NCBI GenBank assembly: GCA_934680015.1
Contig: CAKUSP010000002.1
Location: 124,001-188,000 of the forward strand
DNA: 64,000 nucleotides
Source: an uncultured Bacteroidales bacterium
GTDB taxonomy: Bacteria > Bacteroidota > Bacteroidia > Bacteroidales > UBA932
Direction of reading: 5' to 3'
A model generated the notes under the pieces. It saw only the letters and a list, made by a program, of their open reading frames with translations. It was not told the DNA's origin and did no database searches. Positions within the stretch are counted from its first letter, which is position 1. Every line of letters starts with the position of its first letter. Position numbers and translations under genes: made by a program. Below are positions 1-9,556 of this stretch, one piece after another.

Positions 1-948
1 TATAGCGTATGCCAATTGGACCAAACATTCATCTGCTATTCCAGCTGCTACCAAGTTCTTGGCTATGTGCCTTGCAGCATACGCAGCGCTACGGTCTACT
101 TTAGATGGATCTTTTCCAGAAAAAGCGCCACCACCATGTGCCCCTCTTCCCCCATAAGTATCGACTATGATTTTGCGTCCTGTAAGTCCAGTGTCACCAG
201 CAGGCCCACCGATTACGAATTTGCCCGTAGGATTCACTAATAGGGTGAAGTCATCTTTAAATAGTGCTGCGGTCTGTGCAGGAAGGCTGTTTATTAGTCG
301 TGGAAGTACAATTTCGCGAACATCTTTTTCTATACGCTCATGCATGGCTTCATCACTGCCGAATTCGTCGTGTTGAGTGGAAAGCACAATCGTGTGTACG
401 CGAAGTGGCTTATGCTTAGCCGAGAATTGGATGGTGAATTGGCTCTTGGCATCAGGCCTTAGGTAAGGCATCGGACTGTTGGGCTCGCGTCTTATCTCAG
501 ACAGTATGCGAAGAAGTGCATGTGAAAGGGAAAGTGCAAGTGGCATATACTCAGGAGTATCTTTGCATGCGTAACCGAACATCATCCCTTGATCCCCGGC
601 TCCTTGCTCTTCCGGCTGCTCTCGAACTACACCTCTGTTGATGTCCGCACTTTGTTCGTGAATCGTTGAGATGATACCACAAGAATTGGCATCGAATTTA
701 TATTCGGACTTTGTGTATCCTATTCTGCGGATAACCTTTCTTACAGTGTCTTGAATGTCTACATAAGCGTGGTCTGAACGAACTTCACCACCTACTATGA
801 CTAAGCCTGAGGTACAAAAAGTTTCGCAAGCCACTTTTGAATCTGGATCCTGACGTAAGAATTCGTCGAGGATAGCGTCTGAAATCTGGTCGGCAACTTT
901 GTCAGGATGCCCTTCGGAGACTGACTCCGATGTAAAAAGATAATTCAT
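1..948 (-). CDS. metK: S-adenosylmethionine synthetase MetK, 3' end cut by window edge
   Basis: Makes S-adenosylmethionine from ATP and methionine in the cytoplasm. The reverse strand reads [20 protein letters not shown] at the start, the ATP-binding N-terminus of all MetK proteins (catalytic His in EGHPDK). It stays open to base 1, ending in [10 protein letters not shown], a conserved stretch late in the family. About 316 codons are present, so roughly the last quarter to fifth of the protein lies outside the window. An in-frame ATG lies 12 nt upstream (960-958), but homologues begin at the M-x-Y-L-F Met, so 948 is chosen. It is transcribed divergently from the TonB receptor gene. The family assignment is firm. 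Confidence 0.97.
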   Translation of the reverse strand, partial: MNYLFTSESVSEGHPDKVADQISDAILDEFLRQDPDSKVACETFCTSGLVIVGGEVRSDHAYVDIQDTVRKVIRRIGYTKSEYKFDANSCGIISTIHEQSADINRGVVREQPEEQGAGDQGMMFGYACKDTPEYMPLALSLSHALLRILSEIRREPNSPMPYLRPDAKSQFTIQFSAKHKPLRVHTIVLSTQHDEFGSDEAMHERIEKDVREIVLPRLINSLPAQTAALFKDDFTLLVNPTGKFVIGGPAGDTGLTGRKIIVDTYGGRGAHGGGAFSGKDPSKVDRSAAYAARHIAKNLVAAGIADECLVQLAYAI

Positions 949-967
949 ATTTTTTAGCATTTTTTGT

Positions 968-999
968 ACGAGGTTGCAAGCAAGCAAATCTGTCCTCGT
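968..999 (-). promoter_or_regulatory. Hairpin in the metK leader
   Basis: ACGAGG and CCTCGT form a 6-bp perfect stem with a loop of about 20 nt, inside the predicted 5' UTR and ending about 20 nt before the start codon. It does not match the SAM riboswitch layouts I know, so it may only be a local structure near the ribosome-binding region. Confidence 0.3.
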
Positions 1000-1016
1000 A
1001 AGTTTGTAAAATTAGG

Positions 1017-1024
1017 CAAAGATA
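1017..1024 (-). promoter_or_regulatory. -7 promoter element for metK
   Basis: The reverse strand reads TATCTTTG, an exact match to the Bacteroidetes -7 consensus TAnnTTTG. It would give a leader of about 60 nt. I see no good TTTG at the -33 position. Confidence 0.6.
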
Positions 1025-1195
1025 TAAAATATTTTCCACATTTATTAACTTAATTTGGCCACCATGCTATATAAATAAATGGCAATGTGGCGCTTTACGC
1101 AGATAGTTGTTTCAAGAGGGAAATTGGGACAAAGTTAATTCAAAAAATCGTAATTACATAAAATAATTTATGGCGGTATTTTGCTAATAAATAGT

Positions 1196-1203
1196 TATCT
1201 TTG
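1196..1203 (+). promoter_or_regulatory. -7 promoter element of the first TonB receptor operon
   Basis: TATCTTTG matches TAnnTTTG and is followed by GCGCCG, a common downstream context of Bacteroidetes promoters. It overlaps an upstream in-frame TTG at 1201, which helps rule that codon out and supports the ATG at 1234. Confidence 0.65.
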
Positions 1204-1233
1204 CGCCGATTAAAATTTAACTTCATTTTATTT

Positions 1234-4200
1234 ATGAATCAATTTTTTAAAAGAATTGTTACAGCCTTAGCAGCAACGCTTGTAGGTGTAGTGGCTTTTG
1301 CACAGGTCACAACATCTTCCATAAGCGGAAAGGTTTCCGATGCTAACGGTCCTCTGCCAGGCGTAACTGTCTTGGCCCTTCATGAGCCTACAGGTACTCA
1401 GTATTTCGCAATTACTGACGACAAAGGTTACTACCGTCTGAATAATATCACGGCTGGTGGCCCTTACAAGTTGACTCTGAGCTTTCTTGGCTACACAGAG
1501 ATGATTTTTACAGACATTAATGTCGCTTTGTCTGAAAATGCAGTCATCGATGTTGTTATGAAAGAGGAAGCTCTTTCTCTTGATGCAGTTACAGTATCTG
1601 CTGAAAGCAAGGTATCTAACATGCGCACGGATCGCGCCGGAGCTCTCACATCTCTCGATTCTAAGAAGATCATGAGTGTTCCTACGGTAAGCCGCAGTAT
1701 GAATGATCTTTTGAAACAGACGCCTCAAGCTTATGTGTCTGGCACTAAGACATTTATCGGTGGTGGTTCATATCGTGATTCTTATGTTACCGTGGATGGT
1801 GCAGCGATGAACAATGCCTTCGGTATTGGATCAAACCTTCCTGCAGGAGGTTCTCCGATTTCACTGGATGCTCTTGATCAGGTTGCTATCGCTATCACCC
1901 CATTTGATGTTCGTCAGTCAGGATTTACTGGAGGTGGAATTAATGCTACTACCAAGTCCGGTACTAACGAGATCCATGGAACAGTCTATGGCTACTTCCG
2001 TAATCAAGACATGCAAGGCTATCAGGTGGCTGACTATAAGCCTCTTACTAAGACAGATAGTCGTTATCTTATGTATGGTGCATCTGTAGGTGGTCCGATT
2101 ATAAAAGATAAACTATTCCTCTTCCTTAATGTGGAGGCAGATAAGAGTGTTTCTCCAGGTCCTACCAGAAAGCTTTCAGAGCGCACTGTCGGTGCTGACG
2201 GAAAGCTTGTAGATGGTGAAAACGTTTTCACTGATGGTAGTGATGGCTATTGCTATCCTTCAGCAGTTGTTATGGATGCAGTACAAAAGTTCCTTCGCGA
2301 TAAATATGGCTATGATCCAGGTAATTACACCGGATATAACTACAGCACTCCTTCTCTTAAGCTTCTTGCTCGTATTGACTGGAACATTAATAAAAACCAT
2401 AAACTTAATGTTCGTTATAATATGGTGAACAGTAAAGATGGTTCGGCTCCTTCTACATCTCGTACTGGTCTTCCTAATAGCGGTTTTTCTGCTACTAAGA
2501 ATACCTCTATGTATGCTCTTTATTTTGAAAATGCAAGATATTATCAAGAGCAGAACTTCTCTTCTATCGCCGGCGAACTTAATAGCCGTTTTCTTGATGG
2601 CGCTTTGAATAATACTCTTCGTGTTTCTTATTCTCATCAGTATGAACCTCGTAGCGTGGATGGCGGCTATTTCCCTGGTGTTGATTTAGCTGTGAAAGAT
2701 GTATATGGCGATGGTAAGACACATATTTATACCACTTTCGGTACAGAGGCATTCTCTTATGGTAACCTTCGCGATGTTTCTACCACCATTGTTACTGACG
2801 AGCTGTCATATAATGTAGGTATGCATTCACTTCTAGCTGGTGCTCAGTTTGAATATAACAAGACTCAGAATGGTTTCCAGAGAATGGGAGCAGGTCACTA
2901 TGTATTCGAATTTGATAATGAACAGGCTCTTTATGATGCCGCTATAAATGGGACTTTGCTTGACAATCCTAGCCAGTTTGCCATAACACATGGTAACAAT
3001 GCTACTTTCTCTCAGGAGTACCCTCGTTTTGAGTTTGAGCAGTTCTCTTTCTATTTACAAGATAATGTAAACATAAGTGATAACTTTAAGCTTACCGCAG
3101 GACTTCGTTTCGAGGTTCCTTTCTATCCTTCGCTTGATTTCAATAGAAATACTCGCGTAGAAGAGGCTACATTTGCTCCTACAGTTAATAACCCTTCTGG
3201 AAAATATAACACGGTGGATCTACCTAAGACAACTCTTTCTGTTTCACCTCGTATAGGTTTCAACTGGGATGTCTTCGGCAATCGTAATCTTGTAGTTCGT
3301 GGAGGTACTGGTATATTCGTAGGCCGTATTCCATTCGTATGGATAGTTGGACAGGCAGGTGATGCCGGCGTACTTCAGACCACTGTCACTCGTACTTCTA
3401 ACATTCCTACTATCAGTAATGATCGTAATGCTATTCTTAATCAGCTTTATCCAAGCGGATTCTCTCCTGTAGCAGCAGGTCAGAACCTTTCAAGCATTAC
3501 CCTTATGGATCCGAAGCTTAAGAATCCTACCACTTGGAAGTCTTCTCTTGCAGTGGATGCAACTCTTCCTGGTGATATTAGGGCTTCTTTGGAGGGTGTT
3601 TACAAGAAAGATCTTCAAAGCGTTACCCTTACCAATATCGCGCTTAAGTCTCCTACTTCTCTTATCGAAGTTCCGGACATTGCCGCTCGTCCATACTATA
3701 ATAATGGTTACTATGATAGCCAGATCACAAATGCTTATTTAATTAATAATGTGGATGGATTTAAGCAGAATGGCTATTATTACGCTATTACTGCTAAATT
3801 GGCAAAGGATTTCAATTGGGGTCTTTCAGCTAACATATCATACACATACGCAGATGCAAGAGTCGTTATAGATGGAATCGGTGACCAGCCAGGTTCTGCA
3901 TGGAAGGGCCTTATAAGCCAATACGGTACTAATAACCGCGAGCTTGGTTATGCAAGTTATGTTATGCCTCATCGTATTGTAGCTAATGTATCATATTCTA
4001 AGGACTATGCTAAATACTTTGGTACCAGCGTCTCTCTTTCATACTATGGTAGTGCAAATGGCCGTGCCAATGCAGACTACTATTCTAATGTGTATGGTGA
4101 TGGTGCATACAACTACTCTCTTATAGATATTCCTACACTCGAAGATCTAAAAGGTGCAGATGGATGGGGTAAAGGAAATTGGCAGTTTAAAGAATATAAA

Positions 4201-4665
4201 GATAAGGAAGGAAATGTTTATTCTGCAGAACAGCAGTGCCAGGATTTGTGGTCATTTATCCAGAGCGACAGCTATTTGCGTAAGCACACAGGTAAGATAG
4301 CGGAGCGCTACAGCATCGTAGCTCCATGGAGAAGCACATTCGATCTTAAGGTTAATCAGAACTTCTACTTCTTTACTGGTGCAAATCACAAGAAGCACAC
4401 TATTCAGTTAGGTGTCGATGTGGAGAACTTTGCTAATATGCTTAACCCATTCTGGGGTAACGCTTGGACAGCAAATGCAAGTGACGGATATGGTAATATA
4501 CTTCCTTTGACATTGTTAAACGCTAAATCTGTTTATACGGAAGGGGCTAAACCTCAGTTCCAATTCCAGAAGAATGGTACTGAAACTTTGACGCAGACAT
4601 TCTCTCGTTATAACAGTTCATCATCTACTTGGAATATTATCTTGAGTCTTCGTTACATTTTCTAA
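1234..4665 (+). CDS. Oar-type TonB-dependent receptor with carboxypeptidase-regulatory-like domain
   Basis: Outer-membrane active-transport receptor of about 1143 residues. A signal peptide of about 24 residues ends in AFAQ. A CarboxypepD_reg-like beta-sandwich follows (about 26-115: ISGKVSDANGPLPGVTV ... GYYRL), then a plug domain (about 125-240) and a long barrel ending in LSLRYIF, the aromatic C-terminus recognised by the BAM machinery. The architecture is that of the Oar-like receptors rather than SusC, and no SusD gene is beside it. It starts an operon with the BACON/OB lipoprotein 12 nt downstream. I chose the ATG at 1234 because it opens a clean signal peptide and lies after the -7 element. 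The substrate is not readable from sequence. The domain make-up of its partner suggests a substrate similar to that of the operon at 9557-19957. Confidence 0.9.
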   Translation: MNQFFKRIVTALAATLVGVVAFAQVTTSSISGKVSDANGPLPGVTVLALHEPTGTQYFAITDDKGYYRLNNITAGGPYKLTLSFLGYTEMIFTDINVALSENAVIDVVMKEEALSLDAVTVSAESKVSNMRTDRAGALTSLDSKKIMSVPTVSRSMNDLLKQTPQAYVSGTKTFIGGGSYRDSYVTVDGAAMNNAFGIGSNLPAGGSPISLDALDQVAIAITPFDVRQSGFTGGGINATTKSGTNEIHGTVYGYFRNQDMQGYQVADYKPLTKTDSRYLMYGASVGGPIIKDKLFLFLNVEADKSVSPGPTRKLSERTVGADGKLVDGENVFTDGSDGYCYPSAVVMDAVQKFLRDKYGYDPGNYTGYNYSTPSLKLLARIDWNINKNHKLNVRYNMVNSKDGSAPSTSRTGLPNSGFSATKNTSMYALYFENARYYQEQNFSSIAGELNSRFLDGALNNTLRVSYSHQYEPRSVDGGYFPGVDLAVKDVYGDGKTHIYTTFGTEAFSYGNLRDVSTTIVTDELSYNVGMHSLLAGAQFEYNKTQNGFQRMGAGHYVFEFDNEQALYDAAINGTLLDNPSQFAITHGNNATFSQEYPRFEFEQFSFYLQDNVNISDNFKLTAGLRFEVPFYPSLDFNRNTRVEEATFAPTVNNPSGKYNTVDLPKTTLSVSPRIGFNWDVFGNRNLVVRGGTGIFVGRIPFVWIVGQAGDAGVLQTTVTRTSNIPTISNDRNAILNQLYPSGFSPVAAGQNLSSITLMDPKLKNPTTWKSSLAVDATLPGDIRASLEGVYKKDLQSVTLTNIALKSPTSLIEVPDIAARPYYNNGYYDSQITNAYLINNVDGFKQNGYYYAITAKLAKDFNWGLSANISYTYADARVVIDGIGDQPGSAWKGLISQYGTNNRELGYASYVMPHRIVANVSYSKDYAKYFGTSVSLSYYGSANGRANADYYSNVYGDGAYNYSLIDIPTLEDLKGADGWGKGNWQFKEYKDKEGNVYSAEQQCQDLWSFIQSDSYLRKHTGKIAERYSIVAPWRSTFDLKVNQNFYFFTGANHKKHTIQLGVDVENFANMLNPFWGNAWTANASDGYGNILPLTLLNAKSVYTEGAKPQFQFQKNGTETLTQTFSRYNSSSSTWNIILSLRYIF

Positions 4666-4677
4666 TAATTTGAAAAT

Positions 4678-7600
4678 ATGAAACTGAAAAATATAATTGC
4701 CACATTGGCACTTCCACTTATGGCCTTGTTCACATCGTGTGAACAAGACCTTGAGATGGAAACAAGAATTTCCACGGATAAATCTACTTATGAAGTAGAG
4801 GCTACTGGTGGTAATGTAGTGGTAAAACTGCTTGCTACTCAAGATTGGAAAGCAGTGGTTTCTCCATCCACCTCTCTTGATGAGGTCGCTGATATTACAG
4901 TTGAGCCGGAATCAGGTTCAGCTTCTTCAAGTATTGTGGAAGTTACTGTAAAAGTTCCTGAAAATAAGGGGTATAATAGAAAAGCCAATGTTGCTTTTGA
5001 AGGTGCTACCGTTTCAGGAGCTATAACTATTGATCAGAAAGGTGCTGAAGGTGAAAGGCTTTTAACCTGTACCATTGCAGAATTCCTTGCTAAACCTGTC
5101 GATGCAAGTGTTTACTATATTCTTACAGGTGAGGTAACGAATAGCACTACTCCTGACACTTATAGTAATTTCACTCTTCGTGATCCTAAGACTGGGGATG
5201 AAGTGTTGATTTATGGATTGGCATACAAAGAAGATGTATCTAATCAAAAAGTGGGCTTGCTTAAAAACGAGGGTATAGAAGAAGGTGATGAAATCACTAT
5301 AGCATCTACTCGTGGCGAGTATAATGGTACCATTGAGGGTTTGAACTCTTATTATATTTCTCATAAGAAGAGCGAGGCTCCTATGATTAAGCTTGGATCA
5401 GAAGAGGTTACTGCAGCGAAGGGTTCTACTTTCGATCTTGCCGTTTCTTCTAATTTGGTGACATGGACGCTTTCGTCAAATGTGTCTTGGCTAACTTTCG
5501 AGCCTGCCACATCTAATAAGAGCGAAACGGTAGTGGTTACTGTCGCTGAAGATGGTGAAGGTGAAGAAGGTATAATAACTCTTGCTGCAGAAGGTCTTGA
5601 AAGCGTTACTTGTAAGGTTACACGCACCGACATTATGGATATCACTATAGCTGACTTCCTTGCAGCAGAAGTTGGTGACAAGCCTTACAGAATTACTGCT
5701 AAGATTGAATCCGTTGCTAATGATACCTATGGTAATCTTTATGCCCAGGATGGCACTGGTCGTGTATATGTATATGGGCTCACTGCTACTAAAGTAGATA
5801 AGAATGATAAATCATTCGCATCTTTAGGACTTCGTGAAGGCGATATCATTACTTTCGTGGGAACACGTGGTAAGTATGAAGATGCTAAAGTAGAGGATCA
5901 AAAAGATCAGGTTTCTGGTGCATACCTCGAAGTAAGTTATAAGTCTACCGATGTTACTATTTCTGAATTCCTTACTAAGGAAGTTGCAAGCAAATATCTC
6001 GAGTCTCCATATTATCGCCTTACCGGTATAGTAAAGGAGATTGTTAAGGAAGAGTATGGCAATATCTATCTCAAGGAGGAAAATTCTGACACTTTTGTCT
6101 ATGTATATGGCATTACAAAAGCCCCTGTAGCTAAGAATGATAAGTCTTTTGCTTCACTTGGCGTTAAGGTTGGAGATAAGCTTACTATCGTAGGTCAGCG
6201 TGGCCAATACGCTAGTGCTAAGGATGAGAATCAAAAGGAGCAGGTTGCTAATGCATACTTTATTAGTGTGGAAGCTGGTGATACACCGCTTCCACCTGTT
6301 GAAGATGATCTCACAGTTGAAAATGCTACTGTAGAAGTAGAAGCAGATGCTACAAGCGCATCTTTCACGGTTAAGTCTAATCTTGATTGGACTGTTAGTA
6401 AGGTCGAGGGTGACTGGATTACCTCATTCACTGAAAGTGGCTCTAAAGATGGTACTATCGCAGTTGAATTCGCTGCTAATGAAAGCGAAGCTCGTACTGC
6501 CAAATTCACTGTGAAAGGTGGTGAAAAGAGCGTAGAACTCACTCTTACACAGAAAGCTGCAGTTGCCGGTTCTGAATATAGCACTTTTGCGGAGATTATA
6601 GCTGCTCTAAATGCAGGAAGTGAGGATAGTTTTAAGGCAAAAGATGCTTTGGTTGTTGCTGCTGGCAATGGTCGTTTTGTCGTAAAGGATGATACAGGTA
6701 TTATGTATATCTATGCTAAGGCTGCAACTTGTAAAGTAGGTGATGTGATTACTCTTGAAGGTACGCCAGAATTGTATGACGGATGCCCTGAGTGGTACGC
6801 ACCGACTATTGAAATAACTGGAACTAAAGATGTTGTATATCCAGAACCTAAGGTTTACGATGAGGCGGCACTTACTGCTTATGCTTCAGCTCCAGTAATA
6901 GAGTATGCAAAGGTAGATGCTGTAAAGGACGGTTCTTCTATTAAAGTAGGTTCAAAGGTAGTTTATCCTCAAAGTTCTATTGAGATTCCTGAAGGTGAGA
7001 TTACCCTATACGGATATACTATTGGATATAGTTCAAAATTCGATAATGTTACCTTTGTAGTCGTAAAGGTGGATCTTAGAGCTATAGTGTCAACGATTAA
7101 TGTGTTCTCAACCGCAAGTGTCAATGTAGGTGAGACTATTTCTCTTGATGCTACTACTAATTCTTCCGCTACTCTTAAATATGAGTCTGCAGATGAGACT
7201 ATCGCAACTGTTTCTGCAGCTGGCGTTGTAACTGGCGTGAAAGAAGGTACTACAGAAATAACAGTATCAGTACCTGCAGAAGGTATTTATACTGAGGCAA
7301 GTGCAAAGGTTTCTATTACAGTTAAACCTGCTGGCACTATTTCGGAGGATAAGTATTTCGTAAAGGTTACAGAGGCTCCTACCGACTGGAGCGGCACATA
7401 TTTGATAGTATGGGGAACAGAGGCACATGCGACTGTTAGTAATAAGGACTTGGTGAAAACTTGTGATTTGACTTTTGATGGCAATAAGGTAGTTGCAACT
7501 GATGAGGTTAAAGCTGCAAGCGTGGTAATAGCAGCATCATCTGAAGGAAAGTATTCTATTAAGTTACCAGATTCCAAATATTTGAATGTTAAAAATGGTA

Positions 7601-7800
7601 GTAATAAAGTTGCTTCATCGGATGAAGTATTTGATTTTACTTTGGCGCTGCAAGCTGATGGTACTGTACTGATTTCAGGTATTGATTCGAACGAAGCCGT
7701 AAGGGCTATTTACAAAAATGGTGATTATTATCGCGGCTATGTAGGAAAGGAAGATGCTGACGGGTATGAAAAGCCTTATTTATACAAACTTGAAGATTAA
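4678..7800 (+). CDS. Large surface lipoprotein with alternating BACON and OB-fold-like modules, Ig-like (Big_2) domain
   Basis: 1040 residues. A lipobox (LFTSC, Cys21) is followed by acidic residues, the kind of signal that sends Bacteroidetes lipoproteins to the cell surface. Modules by eye: BACON (about 28-125), OB-like (about 130-232), BACON (about 236-318), OB-like (about 320-425), OB-like (about 430-540), BACON (about 545-635), a short OB-like unit (about 640-720), Big_2 (about 810-880) and a C-terminal beta-rich domain. The OB-like units share the pattern I-x-EFL ... Y-x-L-T-G ... YGN-x-Y ... VYGIT ... GD-x-I-T-x-x-G-x-R-G-x-Y. OB folds of this kind often bind nucleic acid or oligosaccharide. 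It lies in an operon with the TonB receptor upstream, so a capture or docking lipoprotein for that receptor is the likely role. The ligand is inferred only. Confidence 0.8.
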   Translation: MKLKNIIATLALPLMALFTSCEQDLEMETRISTDKSTYEVEATGGNVVVKLLATQDWKAVVSPSTSLDEVADITVEPESGSASSSIVEVTVKVPENKGYNRKANVAFEGATVSGAITIDQKGAEGERLLTCTIAEFLAKPVDASVYYILTGEVTNSTTPDTYSNFTLRDPKTGDEVLIYGLAYKEDVSNQKVGLLKNEGIEEGDEITIASTRGEYNGTIEGLNSYYISHKKSEAPMIKLGSEEVTAAKGSTFDLAVSSNLVTWTLSSNVSWLTFEPATSNKSETVVVTVAEDGEGEEGIITLAAEGLESVTCKVTRTDIMDITIADFLAAEVGDKPYRITAKIESVANDTYGNLYAQDGTGRVYVYGLTATKVDKNDKSFASLGLREGDIITFVGTRGKYEDAKVEDQKDQVSGAYLEVSYKSTDVTISEFLTKEVASKYLESPYYRLTGIVKEIVKEEYGNIYLKEENSDTFVYVYGITKAPVAKNDKSFASLGVKVGDKLTIVGQRGQYASAKDENQKEQVANAYFISVEAGDTPLPPVEDDLTVENATVEVEADATSASFTVKSNLDWTVSKVEGDWITSFTESGSKDGTIAVEFAANESEARTAKFTVKGGEKSVELTLTQKAAVAGSEYSTFAEIIAALNAGSEDSFKAKDALVVAAGNGRFVVKDDTGIMYIYAKAATCKVGDVITLEGTPELYDGCPEWYAPTIEITGTKDVVYPEPKVYDEAALTAYASAPVIEYAKVDAVKDGSSIKVGSKVVYPQSSIEIPEGEITLYGYTIGYSSKFDNVTFVVVKVDLRAIVSTINVFSTASVNVGETISLDATTNSSATLKYESADETIATVSAAGVVTGVKEGTTEITVSVPAEGIYTEASAKVSITVKPAGTISEDKYFVKVTEAPTDWSGTYLIVWGTEAHATVSNKDLVKTCDLTFDGNKVVATDEVKAASVVIAASSEGKYSIKLPDSKYLNVKNGSNKVASSDEVFDFTLALQADGTVLISGIDSNEAVRAIYKNGDYYRGYVGKEDADGYEKPYLYKLED

Positions 7801-7830
7801 TTCGCTTTTAATAGTTGATTAAAATATTAC

Positions 7831-7866
7831 AAAAAGGGGTTCGGACTAGTCCGAACCCCTTTTTTA
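7831..7866 (+). terminator. Strong intrinsic terminator after the first TonB operon
   Basis: A perfect 34-base palindrome (arms AAAAAGGGGTTCGGACT and its complement, no unpaired loop) runs into T residues. The AT outer arms make it potentially bidirectional. It lies about 30 nt after the lipoprotein stop codon. Confidence 0.9.
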
Positions 7867-7992
7867 GTAAGCGTAAAATTAATTACAAGAGGATAAATGA
7901 TTGATATGAAAACATTTAGTTTCCTTTATATTAAAATTAGAAATACATTGTCATATCACAAAAAGGTTATCCTATTGCCATACATAAAGTTA

Positions 7993-9453
7993 TTATTCCA
8001 CTACGATTTCAGAGCACAGGATGGCGCCATTTGCAGTGTATGCTTTTACTCGAATATATCTTCCGCTGACATTCAACTCATCGGCCAGAATTACATCTGT
8101 CCAGCAGTCCAGTAGTTTGTTGGGCCAATTCTCATAAGTCACTGTCTTAACAGCTGTGAAGTTTTTCCCATCGTTCGACACCTCAACCTCAAGACATTGA
8201 GGTATTACTATTCCACCTGAGTAAAAGTCGCAAAAATGTGCTCCAACTTTCGAAATGTTCCTTTTTTGGCCTAGATCGATAGTGCACTCCATCTTCCTAT
8301 CCTCGAAGGCTTTCCATGCTGAGTCGGAAGGATTCTCCCATCCGAATTTCCCATCGCTTAATTCTTTAGGCCCGCTAACCACTTTATATGAGCCGAAATC
8401 CTTTCCACTGAGTATTTCCTCGAGCATCTTCCATCTATGGTCCCCAGAGCGCCAAGCCATATAGTCGCGATAAGCTTCATTGGCATAAATAGGCTGTCCT
8501 ACAGGATATTCTGAACCGGGCTTGTCAAACATTCCGACTACTATAAAACTGATGATTTTGTCCGCACCAGCCTGGCTTACACCCACGATTTGGGATAGGT
8601 ATCGGGCAAATGATGCCGGAATCAAACTTGAAAACCAGTTATTAGGCTGACGATCCCAAGTAAAGGCTTCGACATTGGCCCAGAATTCTATGCCGGCCTT
8701 TTTATGTATTTCACCTACTTGACGGAAATGTTCTTTCATGTTCTGCATGGGGAATTGTTCACGCACACAACCTATTTCGTCCTGATATGCAATTATATCT
8801 ACATCGAGATCGCAGATCGACTTTTCGAAGCGAGGATCATCTATATGTGCTCCGAATAGCCCGTAAGGGGAGATGAGTACCTTAACACCAGGAGTCAACT
8901 CGCGAGCGTGGGCTGAGATTTTATTTACTCCCTGTACAGCATAATCGCTTAGATAGGGAATGAAGCAGCCTTCGATAGGAATATACCAGCCCTCGAAAGA
9001 AGGACGTTTGCCGTATAATTGGGCCAATTCATCCATAAAGCGACGATTAGTCTCTATTACATAAGGATCTTTAAGGTCATCGAGCTGATCACGCGCCCAT
9101 CCGCATCCTAGAAACACTTTCATATTTAGTTTATCTGCGGTATTCATAATGGCATCTATCGGACTTATCCTTCCTTCAGGATATCCATGAGGCATGAAAG
9201 TGCATGGATACATTGCTTTTCCTTCATTAGCTACTGTTACGATGACTAGGCAGTCGACGCCCATTTCGTGTAATTCGGTTACTTTACAAGTCCAACGCTC
9301 TGGATTGCTTTGGTCGACATTACGCTGGTTCGTATAGTTGTTTCGCTCGTCCTGCCAGAAGAAGTTAATGAATGTTCCGCTGACGGGCTTAACTTCAGCT
9401 CGAGCCAATACGGAAGTTAAAAGAAAAATGGATAAAAGTAGTTTTTGTTTCAT
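7993..9453 (-). CDS. Exported DUF4434 glycosidase-like protein with C-terminal discoidin-like domain
   Basis: 486 residues. The N-terminal signal peptide (MKQKLLLSIFLLTSVLARA) lacks a lipobox Cys, so the protein is predicted periplasmic or secreted. Residues about 25-330 read as the DUF4434 family, a TIM-barrel group related to glycoside hydrolases: GTFINFFWQD near the start, WY-IP-EG mid-domain, and later ISPYG. Residues about 345-486 look like an F5/8 type C (discoidin) carbohydrate-binding domain (AWKAFEDRKMECTIDLGQ ... GRYIRVKAY). No catalytic activity is established for DUF4434 as far as I know. It is transcribed divergently from the nuclease operon, with its own -7 element, and nothing ties it functionally to either flanking operon. 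Confidence 0.8.
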   Translation of the reverse strand: MKQKLLLSIFLLTSVLARAEVKPVSGTFINFFWQDERNNYTNQRNVDQSNPERWTCKVTELHEMGVDCLVIVTVANEGKAMYPCTFMPHGYPEGRISPIDAIMNTADKLNMKVFLGCGWARDQLDDLKDPYVIETNRRFMDELAQLYGKRPSFEGWYIPIEGCFIPYLSDYAVQGVNKISAHARELTPGVKVLISPYGLFGAHIDDPRFEKSICDLDVDIIAYQDEIGCVREQFPMQNMKEHFRQVGEIHKKAGIEFWANVEAFTWDRQPNNWFSSLIPASFARYLSQIVGVSQAGADKIISFIVVGMFDKPGSEYPVGQPIYANEAYRDYMAWRSGDHRWKMLEEILSGKDFGSYKVVSGPKELSDGKFGWENPSDSAWKAFEDRKMECTIDLGQKRNISKVGAHFCDFYSGGIVIPQCLEVEVSNDGKNFTAVKTVTYENWPNKLLDCWTDVILADELNVSGRYIRVKAYTANGAILCSEIVVE

Positions 9454-9482
9454 ATAAAAAATGAATATGTGTTATTTGCTTA

Positions 9483-9490
9483 CAAAAGTA
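9483..9490 (-). promoter_or_regulatory. -7 element for the DUF4434 gene
   Basis: The reverse strand reads TACTTTTG, matching TAnnTTTG, 30 nt before the start codon. Confidence 0.5.
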
Positions 9491-9512
9491 TGGAAAAATC
9501 CGCATTTATTAC

Positions 9513-9520
9513 TAACTTTG
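9513..9520 (+). promoter_or_regulatory. -7 element of the surface nuclease operon
   Basis: TAACTTTG matches TAnnTTTG, 37 nt before the ATG at 9557. It is the only good promoter seen ahead of the tightly packed genes 9557-19957, so the whole set may be one transcript. Confidence 0.6.
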
Positions 9521-9556
9521 GAGACAAGTAAATATTTATTCATTTAAAATAATACA

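Noticed and set aside
949..1016. SAM riboswitch ahead of metK
   Set aside because: Only a single 6-bp hairpin is seen; none of the SAM-I, SAM-II or SAM-III sequence landmarks I know are present.
1267..1728. 153-codon antisense frame inside the TonB receptor gene, and many similar shadows
   Set aside because: Codon pattern and protein motifs belong to the plus-strand gene; the antisense translation has no family features.
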